A stretch of 64,000 bases of DNA from Nocardioides sp. J54 (lineage in GTDB: Bacteria; Actinomycetota; Actinomycetes; Propionibacteriales; Nocardioidaceae): NCBI RefSeq assembly GCF_000519005.1, contig NZ_JAER01000004.1:19162-83161 (forward strand), read 5' to 3'. The notes below the pieces were generated by a model, which saw only the letters and a list, made by a program, of their open reading frames with translations, was not told where the DNA came from and did no database searches. How positions within the stretch are numbered: position 1 is the stretch's first letter; every line of letters begins with the position of its first letter. Below, piece after piece: positions 16,620 through 25,258 of the stretch. The position numbers and the translations under genes are program-made.

Positions 16620-16623
16620 GATT
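16618..16623 (+). promoter_or_regulatory. -10 element of a leaderless promoter (KstD-like gene)
   Basis: TAGATT, 7 bases, then GTG at 16631. Its first two bases belong to the KstR-type palindrome, so repressor binding would block the promoter directly. Confidence 0.5.
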
Positions 16624-16630
16624 TGCCCCT

Positions 16631-18115
16631 GTGACGAGTGCAGACAGCAACCTCCCGGCCGGCCTGGTCATTCCCGACGTGCTCCCGGCCAGCGCCCTCG
16701 ACGCCGACACCGAGGCCTTCGACGTGGTCGTCGTCGGCTTCGGCATCGCCGGCGGATGCGCGGCCCTCGAGGCCGCCCGCGCAGGGGCCCGCGTGCTGCT
16801 GCTCGAGCGGGCCGCCGTCCACGGCGGCACGTCGTCGATGTCCGGCGGCCACTTCTACCTCGGCGGCGGTACGGCGGTGCAGCAGGCCACCGGCCACGAG
16901 GACTCCGTCGAGGCGATGGTCGACTACCTGATGGCCAGCACCAAGGACCCCGACGAGGAGAAGATCCGCGCCTACTGCGAGGGATCGGTCGCCCACTTCG
17001 ACTGGCTCGAGGACCTCGGATTCGAGTTCGAACGCTCCTACTTCCCCGGCAAGGCCGTCATCCAGCCCGGCACCGAGGGCCTGATGTTCACCGGCAACGA
17101 GAAGGTCTGGCCCTACCGCGAGAAGGTCGCCCCGGCCCCGCGCGGCCACAAGGTCCCCGTCCCCGGCGACACCGAGGGCACCCGGATCGTGATGGACCTG
17201 CTGCGCGAGCACGTCGAGAAGGAGGGCGTCGAGGTCCGCTACGAGACCGGTGCGACCAACCTCGTCGTCGACGGCGACCCGGACACCGGCCGCGTGGTCG
17301 GTCTGGCGTGGAAGTCCTTCGACCGCACCGGCCTGGTCCGCGCCGGCAGCGTCGTCGTCGCCGCCGGCGGCTTCGTGATGAACGCCGACATGGTCGCCCG
17401 CTACACCCCCGCGCTCGGCTCCAAGCTGTTCACCCTCGGCTCGACGTACGACGACGGGCTGGGCATCCGCCTCGGCGAGTCCGTCGGCGCCGCGCTCGAG
17501 CACATGGACGAGCCGTTCATCACTGCGCCGTTCTACCCGCCGTCCTCGCGCTGCAAGGGGATCATCGTCAACCGCGACGGAGAGCGCTTCGTCGCCGAGG
17601 ACAGCTACCACGCGCGGACGTCGTACCACGTGATGAAGCAGCCCGACGCCGTCGCGTACCTCATCGTCGACAGCGAGCACCTCGGCGAGGACCACATGCC
17701 GCTGGTGCCGCTCAAGGACGGCTTCGAGACCATCGAGGAGATGGAGGCCGGGCTCGGCATGCCCGCCGGCGCCCTCGTGCGCACGGTGACGCGCTACAAC
17801 GAGAACGCCGCGCGCGGCGAGGACCCCGACTTCCACAAGCACCCCGACTGGCTGGCCCCGCAGACCGCCGGCCCGTGGGCGGTGCTCGACCTGTCCCTCG
17901 GCGTCGCGCTCTACGCCGGCTTCACCATCGGCGGCATGGCCACCACCGTCGACGGACAGGTGCGGCGCACCGACGGCTCCGTCGTCCCCGGCCTCTACGC
18001 CGCCGGCGCCTGCGCCTCGAACATCGCCCAGGACGGCAACGGCTACTGCTCGGGCACCCAGCTCGGGGAGGGGTCGTTCTTCGGGCGGCGCGCAGGGCGG
18101 CACGCGGCCGGTTGA
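16631..18115 (+). CDS. FAD-dependent dehydrogenase, 3-ketosteroid delta-1-dehydrogenase-like
   Basis: A 494-residue flavoprotein of the KstD/fumarate-reductase group. The dinucleotide fold starts VVVVGFGIAGGCAALEAARAG (GFGIAG at 36-41); GGTSSMSGGHFYLGGGT follows, as is usual in this group; SVVVAAGGFVMN lies mid-protein; and the C terminus (GLYAAGACASNIAQDGNGYCSGTQLGEGSFFGRRAG) is the flavin-binding cap. It probably desaturates a ketosteroid or similar alicyclic compound. An exact KstR box at its promoter supports a steroid-linked role, but it is shorter than typical KstD (about 510-560) and may act on a CoA-activated ring fragment. No Shine-Dalgarno sequence; leaderless GTG. Confidence 0.8.
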   Translation: MTSADSNLPAGLVIPDVLPASALDADTEAFDVVVVGFGIAGGCAALEAARAGARVLLLERAAVHGGTSSMSGGHFYLGGGTAVQQATGHEDSVEAMVDYLMASTKDPDEEKIRAYCEGSVAHFDWLEDLGFEFERSYFPGKAVIQPGTEGLMFTGNEKVWPYREKVAPAPRGHKVPVPGDTEGTRIVMDLLREHVEKEGVEVRYETGATNLVVDGDPDTGRVVGLAWKSFDRTGLVRAGSVVVAAGGFVMNADMVARYTPALGSKLFTLGSTYDDGLGIRLGESVGAALEHMDEPFITAPFYPPSSRCKGIIVNRDGERFVAEDSYHARTSYHVMKQPDAVAYLIVDSEHLGEDHMPLVPLKDGFETIEEMEAGLGMPAGALVRTVTRYNENAARGEDPDFHKHPDWLAPQTAGPWAVLDLSLGVALYAGFTIGGMATTVDGQVRRTDGSVVPGLYAAGACASNIAQDGNGYCSGTQLGEGSFFGRRAGRHAAG

Positions 18116-18116
18116 G

Positions 18117-18203
18117 AGTTTCGCCGGTCGACCGGCGAAACTGTCGCTTGACCGACGAAACTTCGTCGGTCAGGTAGGAGTTTCGCCGGTCGACCGGCGA
18201 ATC
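18117..18203. repeat. Palindromic repeat cluster, copy 1 (three palindromes)
   Basis: Three palindromes in a row: 18117-18142 (perfect, 26 bp, arms AGTTTCGCCGGTC), 18150-18171 (GACCGACGAA/TTCGTCGGTC) and 18180-18203 (as the first, one mismatch). The first two plus the linker GTCGCTTG reappear in reverse orientation at 27594-27654 with two differences. The repeat sits between the KstD-like and aminotransferase genes and ends 20 bases before the latter's start. Confidence 0.8.
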
Positions 18204-18223
18204 TTGTGACTGGAGGGACGCAC

Positions 18224-19393
18224 GTGACCGACCGCTTCACCGCCGCAGCCCGGGCGAACGTCCCGCCGTTCCACGTCATGGACCTGCTCGCGGCGGCGGC
18301 CGAGCGGCAGCGCACGCACGGCGATCTGGTCAACCTCGTCGCGGGGCAGCCGAGCACGGGGGCGCCGGCGCCGGTGACCGCGGAGGCGGTGCGGCTGCTC
18401 AACAGCGGCGACCCGCTGGGCTACACGACCGCCACCGGCATCCTCGAGCTGCGCGAGGCGATCGCCGGGCACCACCGGCGCCGCTACGGCATCGACGTCT
18501 CCGCCGAGGACGTCGTGGTCACCACCGGCTCGAGCGGCGGCTTCCTGCTCGCCTTCCTCGCGGCGTTCGACACCGGCGCGCGGGTGGCGATCGCGCGGCC
18601 GGGCTACCCCTGTTACCGCAACGTGCTCGCCGCCCTGGGCTGCGAGGTCGTCGAGGTCGCCACCGGCCCGGACACCCGCTTCCAGCCCACCGTCGAGCAG
18701 CTGGCGGAGGCACACGCACGGCAGCCGCTCGACGGGCTGGTGGTGGCCAGCCCGGCCAACCCGACCGGCACGATGCTGCTGCCCGAGGAGCTCGCCGCGA
18801 TCGCCCGCTGGTGCGAGGAGAACCGGGTGCAGCTGGTCTCGGACGAGATCTACCACGGCATCCAGTACGCCGGCGCCAGCGCCAGCTGCGCCTGGGAGAC
18901 CTCCCGCGAGGCGATCGTCTTCGGCTCCTTCTCCAAGTACTTCTCGATGACCGGCTGGCGGCTGGGCTGGATGCTCGCCCCGGAGCGGCTGCGGCGCCCG
19001 GTCGACGTGCTCACCGGCAACTTCAGCATCTGCCCGCCGGTGCTCGCCCAGCACGCAGCGCTGGCCGCGTTCGACGACGCGGCGTACGCCGAGCTCGACG
19101 GGCACGTGCAGCGCTACGCCCACAACCGCACGGTGCTGCTCGAGGGCCTCCCCCGGCTCGGCATCACCGAGCTGGCGCCTGCGGACGGGGCGTTCTACGC
19201 GTACGCCGACGTGGGGCACCTGACCCAGGACTCGATGACCTTCGCCCGCGACCTGCTGGCGCGCACGGGGGTCGCCGTGGCGACCGGGATCGACTTCGAC
19301 ACCGTCGACGGCGGACGGTTCCTGCGGTTCAGCTTCGCCGGGTCGACCGACGACATCGTGCAGGCGCTGGACCGGCTCGACGGAGCGCTCTGA
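18224..19393 (+). CDS. PLP-dependent class I/II aminotransferase
   Basis: A 389-residue fold-type I enzyme. Seen: GYTTATGILELREAIAGHHRRRYGI (substrate/cofactor region), TGSSGGFLLAF, NPTGTMLLPEE (Asn of the pyridine contact), SDEIYHGIQY (Asp/Tyr to PLP) and FGSFSKYFSMTGWRLGW with the Schiff-base lysine K238. It transfers an amino group between an amino acid and a 2-oxo acid; the substrate is not evident. The GTG at 18224 has GGAGGG (18212-18217) at 6-base spacing, better than the ATG at 18206. It stands alone, just after the palindromic repeats. Confidence 0.88.
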   Translation: MTDRFTAAARANVPPFHVMDLLAAAAERQRTHGDLVNLVAGQPSTGAPAPVTAEAVRLLNSGDPLGYTTATGILELREAIAGHHRRRYGIDVSAEDVVVTTGSSGGFLLAFLAAFDTGARVAIARPGYPCYRNVLAALGCEVVEVATGPDTRFQPTVEQLAEAHARQPLDGLVVASPANPTGTMLLPEELAAIARWCEENRVQLVSDEIYHGIQYAGASASCAWETSREAIVFGSFSKYFSMTGWRLGWMLAPERLRRPVDVLTGNFSICPPVLAQHAALAAFDDAAYAELDGHVQRYAHNRTVLLEGLPRLGITELAPADGAFYAYADVGHLTQDSMTFARDLLARTGVAVATGIDFDTVDGGRFLRFSFAGSTDDIVQALDRLDGAL

Positions 19394-19467
19394 GCGCCGC
19401 CCCGCCGCCCCCGGCCCCGCGGAACCGACAGGTTTGAGGCGGGCCCTCCCGGGGAAGGGCGCGACAC

Positions 19468-19935
19468 ATGTACGGCGACACCGAGCTGATCCGCCGCCGC
19501 GTCGCCGCGCCGCGGGACCAGGGCGCCGACGTGCGCGCGCTCGCCGACGAGCTGGTCGCCCGCGTCGACGGCCTCGGCTGGGCCGGCCGGGCCGGCGAGG
19601 CGATGCGCGAGCGGGTCACCGAGCGCGCCCACCACCTGCGGGTCGTCGCCGACCGGCACGTGTCCGCAGCCGACGCCCTCGCTGACCACGCCGCCGCGGT
19701 CGACGCGGTCCACGACGAGATCGCCGCCGTCGAGGCGCGGGTGCGCGGACTGGTCGAGGAGGCGCAGGGTCGGGTCGCCGCCGTCCGCGCCCGCAACGAG
19801 CGGGCCGGCGCCGAGCGCCCCGACGCGCCGCAGGTCTCCCCCGACCCGGTCGACGAGGCGCTCGTCGCGTTCGTCGCGCCGCCGCCGGGCCACCGCGACT
19901 GGCTCTCGGTTGAGGTCCCCGGACTGGAGCGCTGA
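19468..19935 (+). CDS. WXG100-like protein of an orphan ESX-type operon
   Basis: A 155-residue, mostly alpha-helical protein. Residues 20-100 read as two helices joined by a turn containing W38-A-G40 (GLGWAGRAGEAMRERV), the hallmark of WXG100/ESAT-6 proteins; HEEAARV-type heptads continue to about residue 105. The C-terminal 45 residues are Pro-rich and disordered. It is longer than the canonical ~100 residues, more like an LXG/PE-type chaperoned substrate. It is followed by an EspG-like gene 8 bases on. It is likely a substrate or structural partner for type VII secretion; no EccC/EccB/EccD genes are in the window. GGAAGGG precedes the ATG. Confidence 0.6.
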   Translation: MYGDTELIRRRVAAPRDQGADVRALADELVARVDGLGWAGRAGEAMRERVTERAHHLRVVADRHVSAADALADHAAAVDAVHDEIAAVEARVRGLVEEAQGRVAAVRARNERAGAERPDAPQVSPDPVDEALVAFVAPPPGHRDWLSVEVPGLER

Positions 19936-19943
19936 GGACCGGC

Positions 19944-20885
19944 GTGCCCACGATCGACCTGACCACCGTCGCCACCCTCGCGAAGCGCGACCCCGCGGGA
20001 GCGGCGAATCCGCTCGACGCCGCGCCCCGGCGGCTGGGCCTGACCGTGCGCGAGCTGCAGCACGCCGCGACACTCGCCGGCGACGCCCCGCTCCCCTTCG
20101 AGGTCGCACCCCCGGCCGGGACCGATGTGATGCAGGACCGCCTCGGCGCGAGCCCGGCCACCACCGGCGACCAGGCTTACCGCGGGGTCGTCGCCGCCCT
20201 GCACGACCCGGCCGACAGCCTCGAGCGGCGCGGCCTGCTCGTGGACGGCACCCTCGACGCGGGGGTGGCCGGCGCGATCGGCCTGCTCGCCGCGCCCAGC
20301 ACCGCCGTCGACATCGACCTGCGCATGGCCGGCATCCAGGCGAAGGTCTGGCACCGGCAGGGCGCCGGCGCGGTCGCGTCGCTGGCCACCGTCGACGGGA
20401 TCGTCTTCGAGCTCGACTGGTTCGGCACCGACGCCTGGGCCGGCGAGCTGGCCCGGGTCGCGGCGATCACCGAGGACGTCCGCCTCGGGGAGTCCGCCGT
20501 GCCGTCGTACGTCGACCTCCCCTTCGAGCTCGCCGACACCGCCGCGGAGGCGACGCGGGTCGGTCGTGGCGACCTCCTCCCGGTCCTCGCCGCCCGGCAC
20601 TCCGGTGCCGTCCTCGGTGCCGACGGGCCGCTGCCTGACGACGTCGTCGCCCGCGTGCTCGCGGCGCTCGCGGCCGAGGCGCAGGGTCGGCTGCGCGCGC
20701 TGGTGGCCGACGTGTCGGAGACGTCGGTCGGCGCCGCCGGCGTCGTGTCGTGGTCGCTGCTCGCCGACGGCTGGCGGACGCTGCGCCCCCACCGCGTCGA
20801 CGGCGTGCCGCGGCTCGAGGTGCGCGCGGTCGAGCCCGCCGACCTCGCCACGGTGGTCGCCCCCGTGCTGGAGGAGATCCGGTGA
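19944..20885 (+). CDS. EspG-like ESX chaperone
   Basis: A 313-residue cytoplasmic protein. Its C-terminal third (SVGAAGVVSWSLLADGWRTLRPHRVDGVPRLEVRAVEPADL, about 258-298) resembles the end of ESX secretion-associated EspG proteins (an aromatic/Gly strand followed by a weak Pro-rich strand), and the overall alpha/beta alternation and length (EspG about 270-300) agree. EspG proteins bind PE/PPE-type substrates and keep them soluble before export. It has a GTG start 8 bases after the WXG gene and a 4-base overlap with the next gene, so the three are translationally coupled. Family assignment is from memory of the pattern only. Confidence 0.6.
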   Translation: MPTIDLTTVATLAKRDPAGAANPLDAAPRRLGLTVRELQHAATLAGDAPLPFEVAPPAGTDVMQDRLGASPATTGDQAYRGVVAALHDPADSLERRGLLVDGTLDAGVAGAIGLLAAPSTAVDIDLRMAGIQAKVWHRQGAGAVASLATVDGIVFELDWFGTDAWAGELARVAAITEDVRLGESAVPSYVDLPFELADTAAEATRVGRGDLLPVLAARHSGAVLGADGPLPDDVVARVLAALAAEAQGRLRALVADVSETSVGAAGVVSWSLLADGWRTLRPHRVDGVPRLEVRAVEPADLATVVAPVLEEIR

Positions 20886-22261
20886 CCGGGACGGCGGCGT
20901 CCGACCTCCCCGACCACGCGGGCACGCCGGCCGGGCCCGACCAGCCACCGACCGCGGCCCAGGCCGCCGACCTGGCGGACAAGTACGACCAGATGCTGCG
21001 CCTGGCCGACCTCTTCGACGACGCCGGCGCGCAGATGCGGGCCTGGGCCAGGCTCGGCCGGGACGTGCTCACCGACCCCGACGTGGTCGACTCGGCGCGG
21101 CTCTCGCCAGCCACGTGGGCGAGCGCCGAGGAGGAGGTCCGGGCCGCGACGACGGGCAAGGACGGACTGCTCAGCCGGTCCATCGAGCTCGACGCCGACG
21201 CGCTGGTGCTGCGCGCGACCGTGCTGACCTACCGATGGATCGACGAGCTCCAGGCCGCGGCCTACCAGACCCTCGGCACGATCGCGGGCAAGGCGATCGG
21301 CTACCTCGCCCCGCAGGTGAGCCTCGGCGGCGCGATCGTGGCCGCGGGACTGATCGAGACCGATGCCCTCGACCGCGACGGCGTCACGACCTACCTCAAC
21401 GAGCTCGCCGAGGCCAACCCCGAGGTCATGGAGCACGTCACCACCGGCGGTGGCCTGCTCGACAGCCTCCAGATGCGTGGCCTGCTCACGGCGGGGGTGT
21501 TGTCCGGCGAGGGTGGCCGGGCCGCCCGCGCCGGCGGCCTGCGCGCCTCCGGCATCGCGCCGCTCGCCGACGACTGGGGCGCGGCCCTGCGCGACGTCGC
21601 GGTCGACCTCGACGCCGGCGAGCCGGCGCCCGTGCCGGCCGACCTGGCCGCCGCGTCCGAGGTGCCGGCCGGCCTCGGGGACCTGATGGCGCTGCTGGCC
21701 GACGGTGACGACAGCCTGCTGGTGCGGGTGCTGCGGGTCGGGCCGGACCGGCTGCTCGCCTTCCTCTCCGGGGCCGCCGCGCCGACGCCGCGCGCCGGGC
21801 GCCTCCGGCTGGTCTCCGGTGACTCCTCGCGGCACGCGGAGGCCGTGGTGCGCGCCCTCACCGCAGCGGCCGCGGAGAGCCCGGGCGAGACCCGGGTGAT
21901 GCTGGTGGGCCGCGGCACCGGCGGCTCGGCGGCGCTCGAGATCGCCACCCGCACCGACCTCCCCGGCTTCGTGGTCGACCAGGTCGTCACCGCCTCCGCG
22001 CCCGCCGCCGCACTCCCGGCGCTGCCGCCCCACGTCCGGGTGCTGTCCCTGGAGGACCGCAGCGACCCGGTCGCGCTCCTCGGCTCGCTGATCAACGCCG
22101 GCAGTGCCAACCGCCTCACCGTCGTGTACGACGCCGGCGCGGACCCCGACGTCCCCGCCCTCGTCGCGGGGGGCCGGGCGGCCGACCGCGCCGACCACCC
22201 CGAGCTCGCCGCGACGCTGGCCCGCTGGCGCGAGCTGGGCTACCTGCGCCCCGCGGGCTGA
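20882..22261 (+). CDS. Hydrolase-fold protein lacking its nucleophile, ESX-operon partner
   Basis: A 459-residue protein. Residues 25-260 are helical (LADKYDQMLRLADLFDDAGAQMRAWARLG), resembling the long helices of WXG/PPE-type domains. Residues ~290-459 look like an alpha/beta-hydrolase core: ETRVMLVGRGTGGSAALEIA, then VVTASAPAAALPALPPHVRVLSLEDRSDPVALLG (where the acid residue usually sits). The nucleophile elbow GxSxG is instead G343-R-G345-T-G-G, so a serine esterase mechanism is not supported. It starts at GTG overlapping the EspG stop by 4 bases. It may be a binding or scaffold protein, or a substrate of the secretion system. It ends in a strong hairpin. Confidence 0.55.
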   Translation: MTGTAASDLPDHAGTPAGPDQPPTAAQAADLADKYDQMLRLADLFDDAGAQMRAWARLGRDVLTDPDVVDSARLSPATWASAEEEVRAATTGKDGLLSRSIELDADALVLRATVLTYRWIDELQAAAYQTLGTIAGKAIGYLAPQVSLGGAIVAAGLIETDALDRDGVTTYLNELAEANPEVMEHVTTGGGLLDSLQMRGLLTAGVLSGEGGRAARAGGLRASGIAPLADDWGAALRDVAVDLDAGEPAPVPADLAAASEVPAGLGDLMALLADGDDSLLVRVLRVGPDRLLAFLSGAAAPTPRAGRLRLVSGDSSRHAEAVVRALTAAAAESPGETRVMLVGRGTGGSAALEIATRTDLPGFVVDQVVTASAPAAALPALPPHVRVLSLEDRSDPVALLGSLINAGSANRLTVVYDAGADPDVPALVAGGRAADRADHPELAATLARWRELGYLRPAG

Positions 22262-22289
22262 CCGCCCGGTCCCCGCCACTCCGGCCCAC

Positions 22290-22324
22290 GTCCGGTCGGA
22301 CCGTCCGGGACCGTCCGACCGGAC
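22290..22324 (+). terminator. Terminator hairpin after the ESX-like operon
   Basis: GTCCGGTCGGAC (22290-22301) pairs perfectly with GTCCGACCGGAC (22313-22324), with an 11-base loop. It starts 29 bases after the stop codon. Confidence 0.7.
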
Positions 22325-22420
22325 CGGGCTGCCGCGATCCGCGTCACGCCGCCCGCGGGGCCAGCACGTCGTCGTACCCGGATCTGCGACGAACTCCTTG
22401 ACAAAACCGGGGTCAATGTA

Positions 22421-22434
22421 TGCAACATGTTGTT
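22421..22434. promoter_or_regulatory. KstR-like palindrome upstream of the diiron oxygenase
   Basis: TGCAACATGTTGTT matches TnnAACnnGTTnnA except for the final base; the core CAACATGTTG is a perfect palindrome. A TTGACA (22398-22403) lies 17 bases upstream of the box and could be the -35 of the promoter, with the box over the -10 (TATGCA, 22419-22424). KstR or a related TetR protein could bind; the tetR gene three genes downstream is an alternative candidate. Confidence 0.5.
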
Positions 22435-22491
22435 GCGCTAACTGAGTGCATGCTCCGGACTTCGACGACGAAACAGATCGAGGAACCCACG

Positions 22492-23511
22492 ATGACCGCC
22501 ACTGCCGACCGCACCGCCGATCGCACCGCCGAGACCGTCCCCGGGCTGCCGGACACCACCGGGCTGGGCTACGAGGAGAAGCTCCGCATCCTCTCCGAGG
22601 CCTCCGTGCACCAGCACTTCGACGCGTTCCTCGACATCGCCTGGGACGACCCGGACTTCGAGGTCCGCGACGACGACCCGCGGTGGGTGCTGCCCGAGGT
22701 CGACTCGCTCGGCGGGACGGACTGGTACCGGTCGCTGCCCCTGGAGCGGCAGATCGCGATCGGGCAGTACCGGATGGCCAACATCATGAAGGTCGGCCTC
22801 CAGTTCGAGCAGCTGCTCATCGCCGGCGTGATGAACCACCTCATCGGCATGCCGAACGGCAAGGCGGAGTTCCGCTACTCCACCCACGAGGTGACCGAGG
22901 AGTGCCACCACACCCAGATGTTCCAGGAGGGCGTGAACCGCATCGGCCTCGACGTCCAGGGCGGGCCGGGCTGGTTCGTGAAGGTCGCGCCGCTGCTCTC
23001 GCTGGCCGGCCGCGCGCTGCCGAACGTCTTCTTCATGGGCATCCTCGCCGGCGAGGAGCCGATCGACCACCTGCAGAAGTCCGTGCTCCGCTCGGGCCAC
23101 GAGATGCACCCGATGGTCACCCGCGTCATGCAGATCCACGTCGCGGAGGAGGCACGCCACATCGGCTTCGCGCACACCTACCTCGAGGAGCGCTCGAAGG
23201 ACTACGGCCCGGTGCAGCGCTTCGGCCTCTCGCTCGCCTACCCCGTGATCATGCGGGTGCTGTGCGACGTGATCATGAAGCCGACCCGGAAGATGCAGAA
23301 GGACCTCGACATCCCGAAGGACGTCATGCGCGAGGTCTACTGGCGCTCGGAGAAGTCGCAGAAGCTGCTGCGCGACACCTTCGGCGACGTGCGGATGCTC
23401 GCCGACGAGCTCGGCCTGATGAACCCGGTCTCCCGCCGGGTGTGGCGCCTGCTCGGCATCGCCGGCACCGCGTCGCGCTTCCGCAGCGAGCCCAAGTCCG
23501 CCGCGGTCTGA
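22492..23511 (+). CDS. AurF-like diiron oxygenase
   Basis: A 339-residue ferritin-like protein of the p-aminobenzoate N-oxygenase (AurF) family. The two helix motifs that bind the iron pair are present: EECHH at 136-140 (EVTEECHHTQMF) and EEARH at 219-223 (VAEEARHIGFAHTYLEE), with a third acidic helix at FEQLLIAGVMNH. Such enzymes use O2 and two electrons for N-oxygenation or hydroxylation. The next gene encodes a ferredoxin-NADP reductase with its own ferredoxin domain, a plausible electron donor. Start ATG 22492 has GAGGA at 7-base spacing. Substrate unknown; a KstR-like box suggests a link to steroid or lipid metabolism. Confidence 0.82.
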   Translation: MTATADRTADRTAETVPGLPDTTGLGYEEKLRILSEASVHQHFDAFLDIAWDDPDFEVRDDDPRWVLPEVDSLGGTDWYRSLPLERQIAIGQYRMANIMKVGLQFEQLLIAGVMNHLIGMPNGKAEFRYSTHEVTEECHHTQMFQEGVNRIGLDVQGGPGWFVKVAPLLSLAGRALPNVFFMGILAGEEPIDHLQKSVLRSGHEMHPMVTRVMQIHVAEEARHIGFAHTYLEERSKDYGPVQRFGLSLAYPVIMRVLCDVIMKPTRKMQKDLDIPKDVMREVYWRSEKSQKLLRDTFGDVRMLADELGLMNPVSRRVWRLLGIAGTASRFRSEPKSAAV

Positions 23512-23546
23512 CGCCGCCGCCCACACCACCCACGCGAGCACCCGCC

Positions 23547-25238
23547 ATGGCCTACGTCGTCACGCAGTCGTGCTGCGCCGACGCCTCGTGCGTCGTCGCC
23601 TGCCCGGTCAACTGCATCCACCCCGCCCCCGGCGAGCCCGGCTTCGGCTCCACCGAGATGGTGTACGTCGACGCCACCGCCTGCGTCGGCTGCGGTGCCT
23701 GCGCGACGGCGTGCCCGGTGGGCGCGATGGTGCCGGACGCGGCGCTCACCACCCAGCAGCTGCCGTTCGTCGAGCTGAACGCCGCCTACTACGACGCCTT
23801 CCCGCACGCCGACCGCACGCCGGTGGCGCTGGTGCCGCCGCAGCGCCGGCTCACCCGCCCCGGCCCGTTCCGGGTCGCGATCGTCGGCGCCGGCCCGGCC
23901 GGGCTCTACGCCGCCGACGAGCTGCTCAAGCACCCCGAGGTCGAGGGTGTCGACGTCTACGAGCGGTTGCGCACGCCGTACGGCCTGGTCCGGCACGGCG
24001 TCGCCCCGGACCACGCGTCGACCAAGCTGGTCACCCGGCTGTTCGAGGCGATCGAGCGGCAGCCGCGGTTCCGCTACTTCCTCGGCGTCGACGTCGGCGC
24101 CGAGGTGACCCTGGCCGACCTGCGGGCGCGCTACCACGCCGTCGTGTACGCCGTCGGCGCCTCCGCCGACCGCGCGCTGGGCATCCCCGGGGAGGACCTG
24201 GCCGGCTCGCTGCCCGCGACGGCGCTGGTCGGCTGGTACAACGGCCACCCCGACCAGCAGCAGCTCGACGTGCCACTGGACGCGACGCGCAACCCGTCGC
24301 GCCGGGCCGTGGTCGTCGGCAACGGCAACGTCGCCCTCGACGTCGCGCGGACCCTCGCCCGCCCGGTCGAGGTGCTCGAGCGCACCGACCTCGCCCCGCT
24401 CCCCCTCGAGCAGCTGCGGGCCAGCGACGTCGAGGAGGTCGTGGTGCTCGGCCGCCGCGGCCCGGCGCAGGCGGCGTTCACCGTCCCGGAGCTGATCGGC
24501 CTCGCCGCCCTCGACGACGTCGACGTGGTCGTCGACTGCGACCCGGCGCTGCTCGACGGCGCCGACCAGCGCAGCCGCCTGCTGCGCGAGCTCGCGGACC
24601 GCACGCCGTCCGGCGCCCCGGGCCGCCGCCGGATCGTGCTCTCCTTCGCCGTCTCCCCCGTCGAGGTGCTCGGCACCGACGGCCGGGCCACCGGCGTCCG
24701 GGTCGCCCGCAACCGGCTGGTCGAGGGCGTCGACGGGTTGGTGCGCGCCGAGCAGACCGGAGATGAGCGCGTCCTCGAGGCCGGCCTCGTCGTGCGCTCG
24801 GTCGGCCATCGCGGCCTGCCGGTCGCGGGCCTGCCCTTCGACGAGCGCACCGGCACCGTCCCGAACCGGGCCGGCCGCGTCGAGCCGGGCGTGTACGTCG
24901 TGGGCTGGGTCAAGCGCGGCCCGGTCGGCTTCATCGGCACCAACAAGACCTGCGCCCAGGAGACCGTCGAGAGCATCCTCGACGACCTCGACCGCGGCCG
25001 GCCCGAGCCGACCGGCACCCTCGACTCCGCCGCGGCGCTCGTGCGCGAGCGGGCCCCGCACGCCACCGGCATCGACGGCTGGCAGCGCATCGACGCCGCC
25101 GAGCGCGAGCGCGGCGCCGCCGCCGGGCGTCCCCGGGTCAAGGTCACCGACCCCGCCGACCAGCGGGCAGTCGCGACCGCCCCGGCCGTCGTACGTCGCC
25201 GCGGGCTCCTCCGGCGTACGGTGTCGCTGACGCCGTGA
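23547..25238 (+). CDS. Ferredoxin/ferredoxin-NADP+ reductase fusion (FprB type)
   Basis: A 563-residue protein. Residues 1-80 are a bacterial ferredoxin (first cluster CADASCVVACP with CIHP; second CVGCGACATACPVGAM). Residues ~110-460 form an adrenodoxin-reductase-like FAD/NADP domain (VAIVGAGPAGLYAADELL; TPYGLVRHGVAPDH; VVVGNGNVALDVARTL). The C-terminal ~70 residues are a charged tail (ERERGAAAGRPRVKV). It shuttles electrons between NADP(H), FAD and Fe-S clusters; it resembles mycobacterial FprB. It lies 35 bases after the diiron oxygenase and is likely its redox partner and the donor in one operon. Also a candidate donor for other monooxygenases nearby. Confidence 0.9.
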   Translation: MAYVVTQSCCADASCVVACPVNCIHPAPGEPGFGSTEMVYVDATACVGCGACATACPVGAMVPDAALTTQQLPFVELNAAYYDAFPHADRTPVALVPPQRRLTRPGPFRVAIVGAGPAGLYAADELLKHPEVEGVDVYERLRTPYGLVRHGVAPDHASTKLVTRLFEAIERQPRFRYFLGVDVGAEVTLADLRARYHAVVYAVGASADRALGIPGEDLAGSLPATALVGWYNGHPDQQQLDVPLDATRNPSRRAVVVGNGNVALDVARTLARPVEVLERTDLAPLPLEQLRASDVEEVVVLGRRGPAQAAFTVPELIGLAALDDVDVVVDCDPALLDGADQRSRLLRELADRTPSGAPGRRRIVLSFAVSPVEVLGTDGRATGVRVARNRLVEGVDGLVRAEQTGDERVLEAGLVVRSVGHRGLPVAGLPFDERTGTVPNRAGRVEPGVYVVGWVKRGPVGFIGTNKTCAQETVESILDDLDRGRPEPTGTLDSAAALVRERAPHATGIDGWQRIDAAERERGAAAGRPRVKVTDPADQRAVATAPAVVRRRGLLRRTVSLTP

Positions 25239-25258
25239 CGATCCGAGGAGGTCTCGCC

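Noticed and set aside
20177..22279. Long antisense frame over the ESX-like operon
   Set aside because: No recognisable domain, Arg/Gly/Ala-rich shadow composition, and the plus-strand genes overlap by GTGA with sensible ribosome sites.
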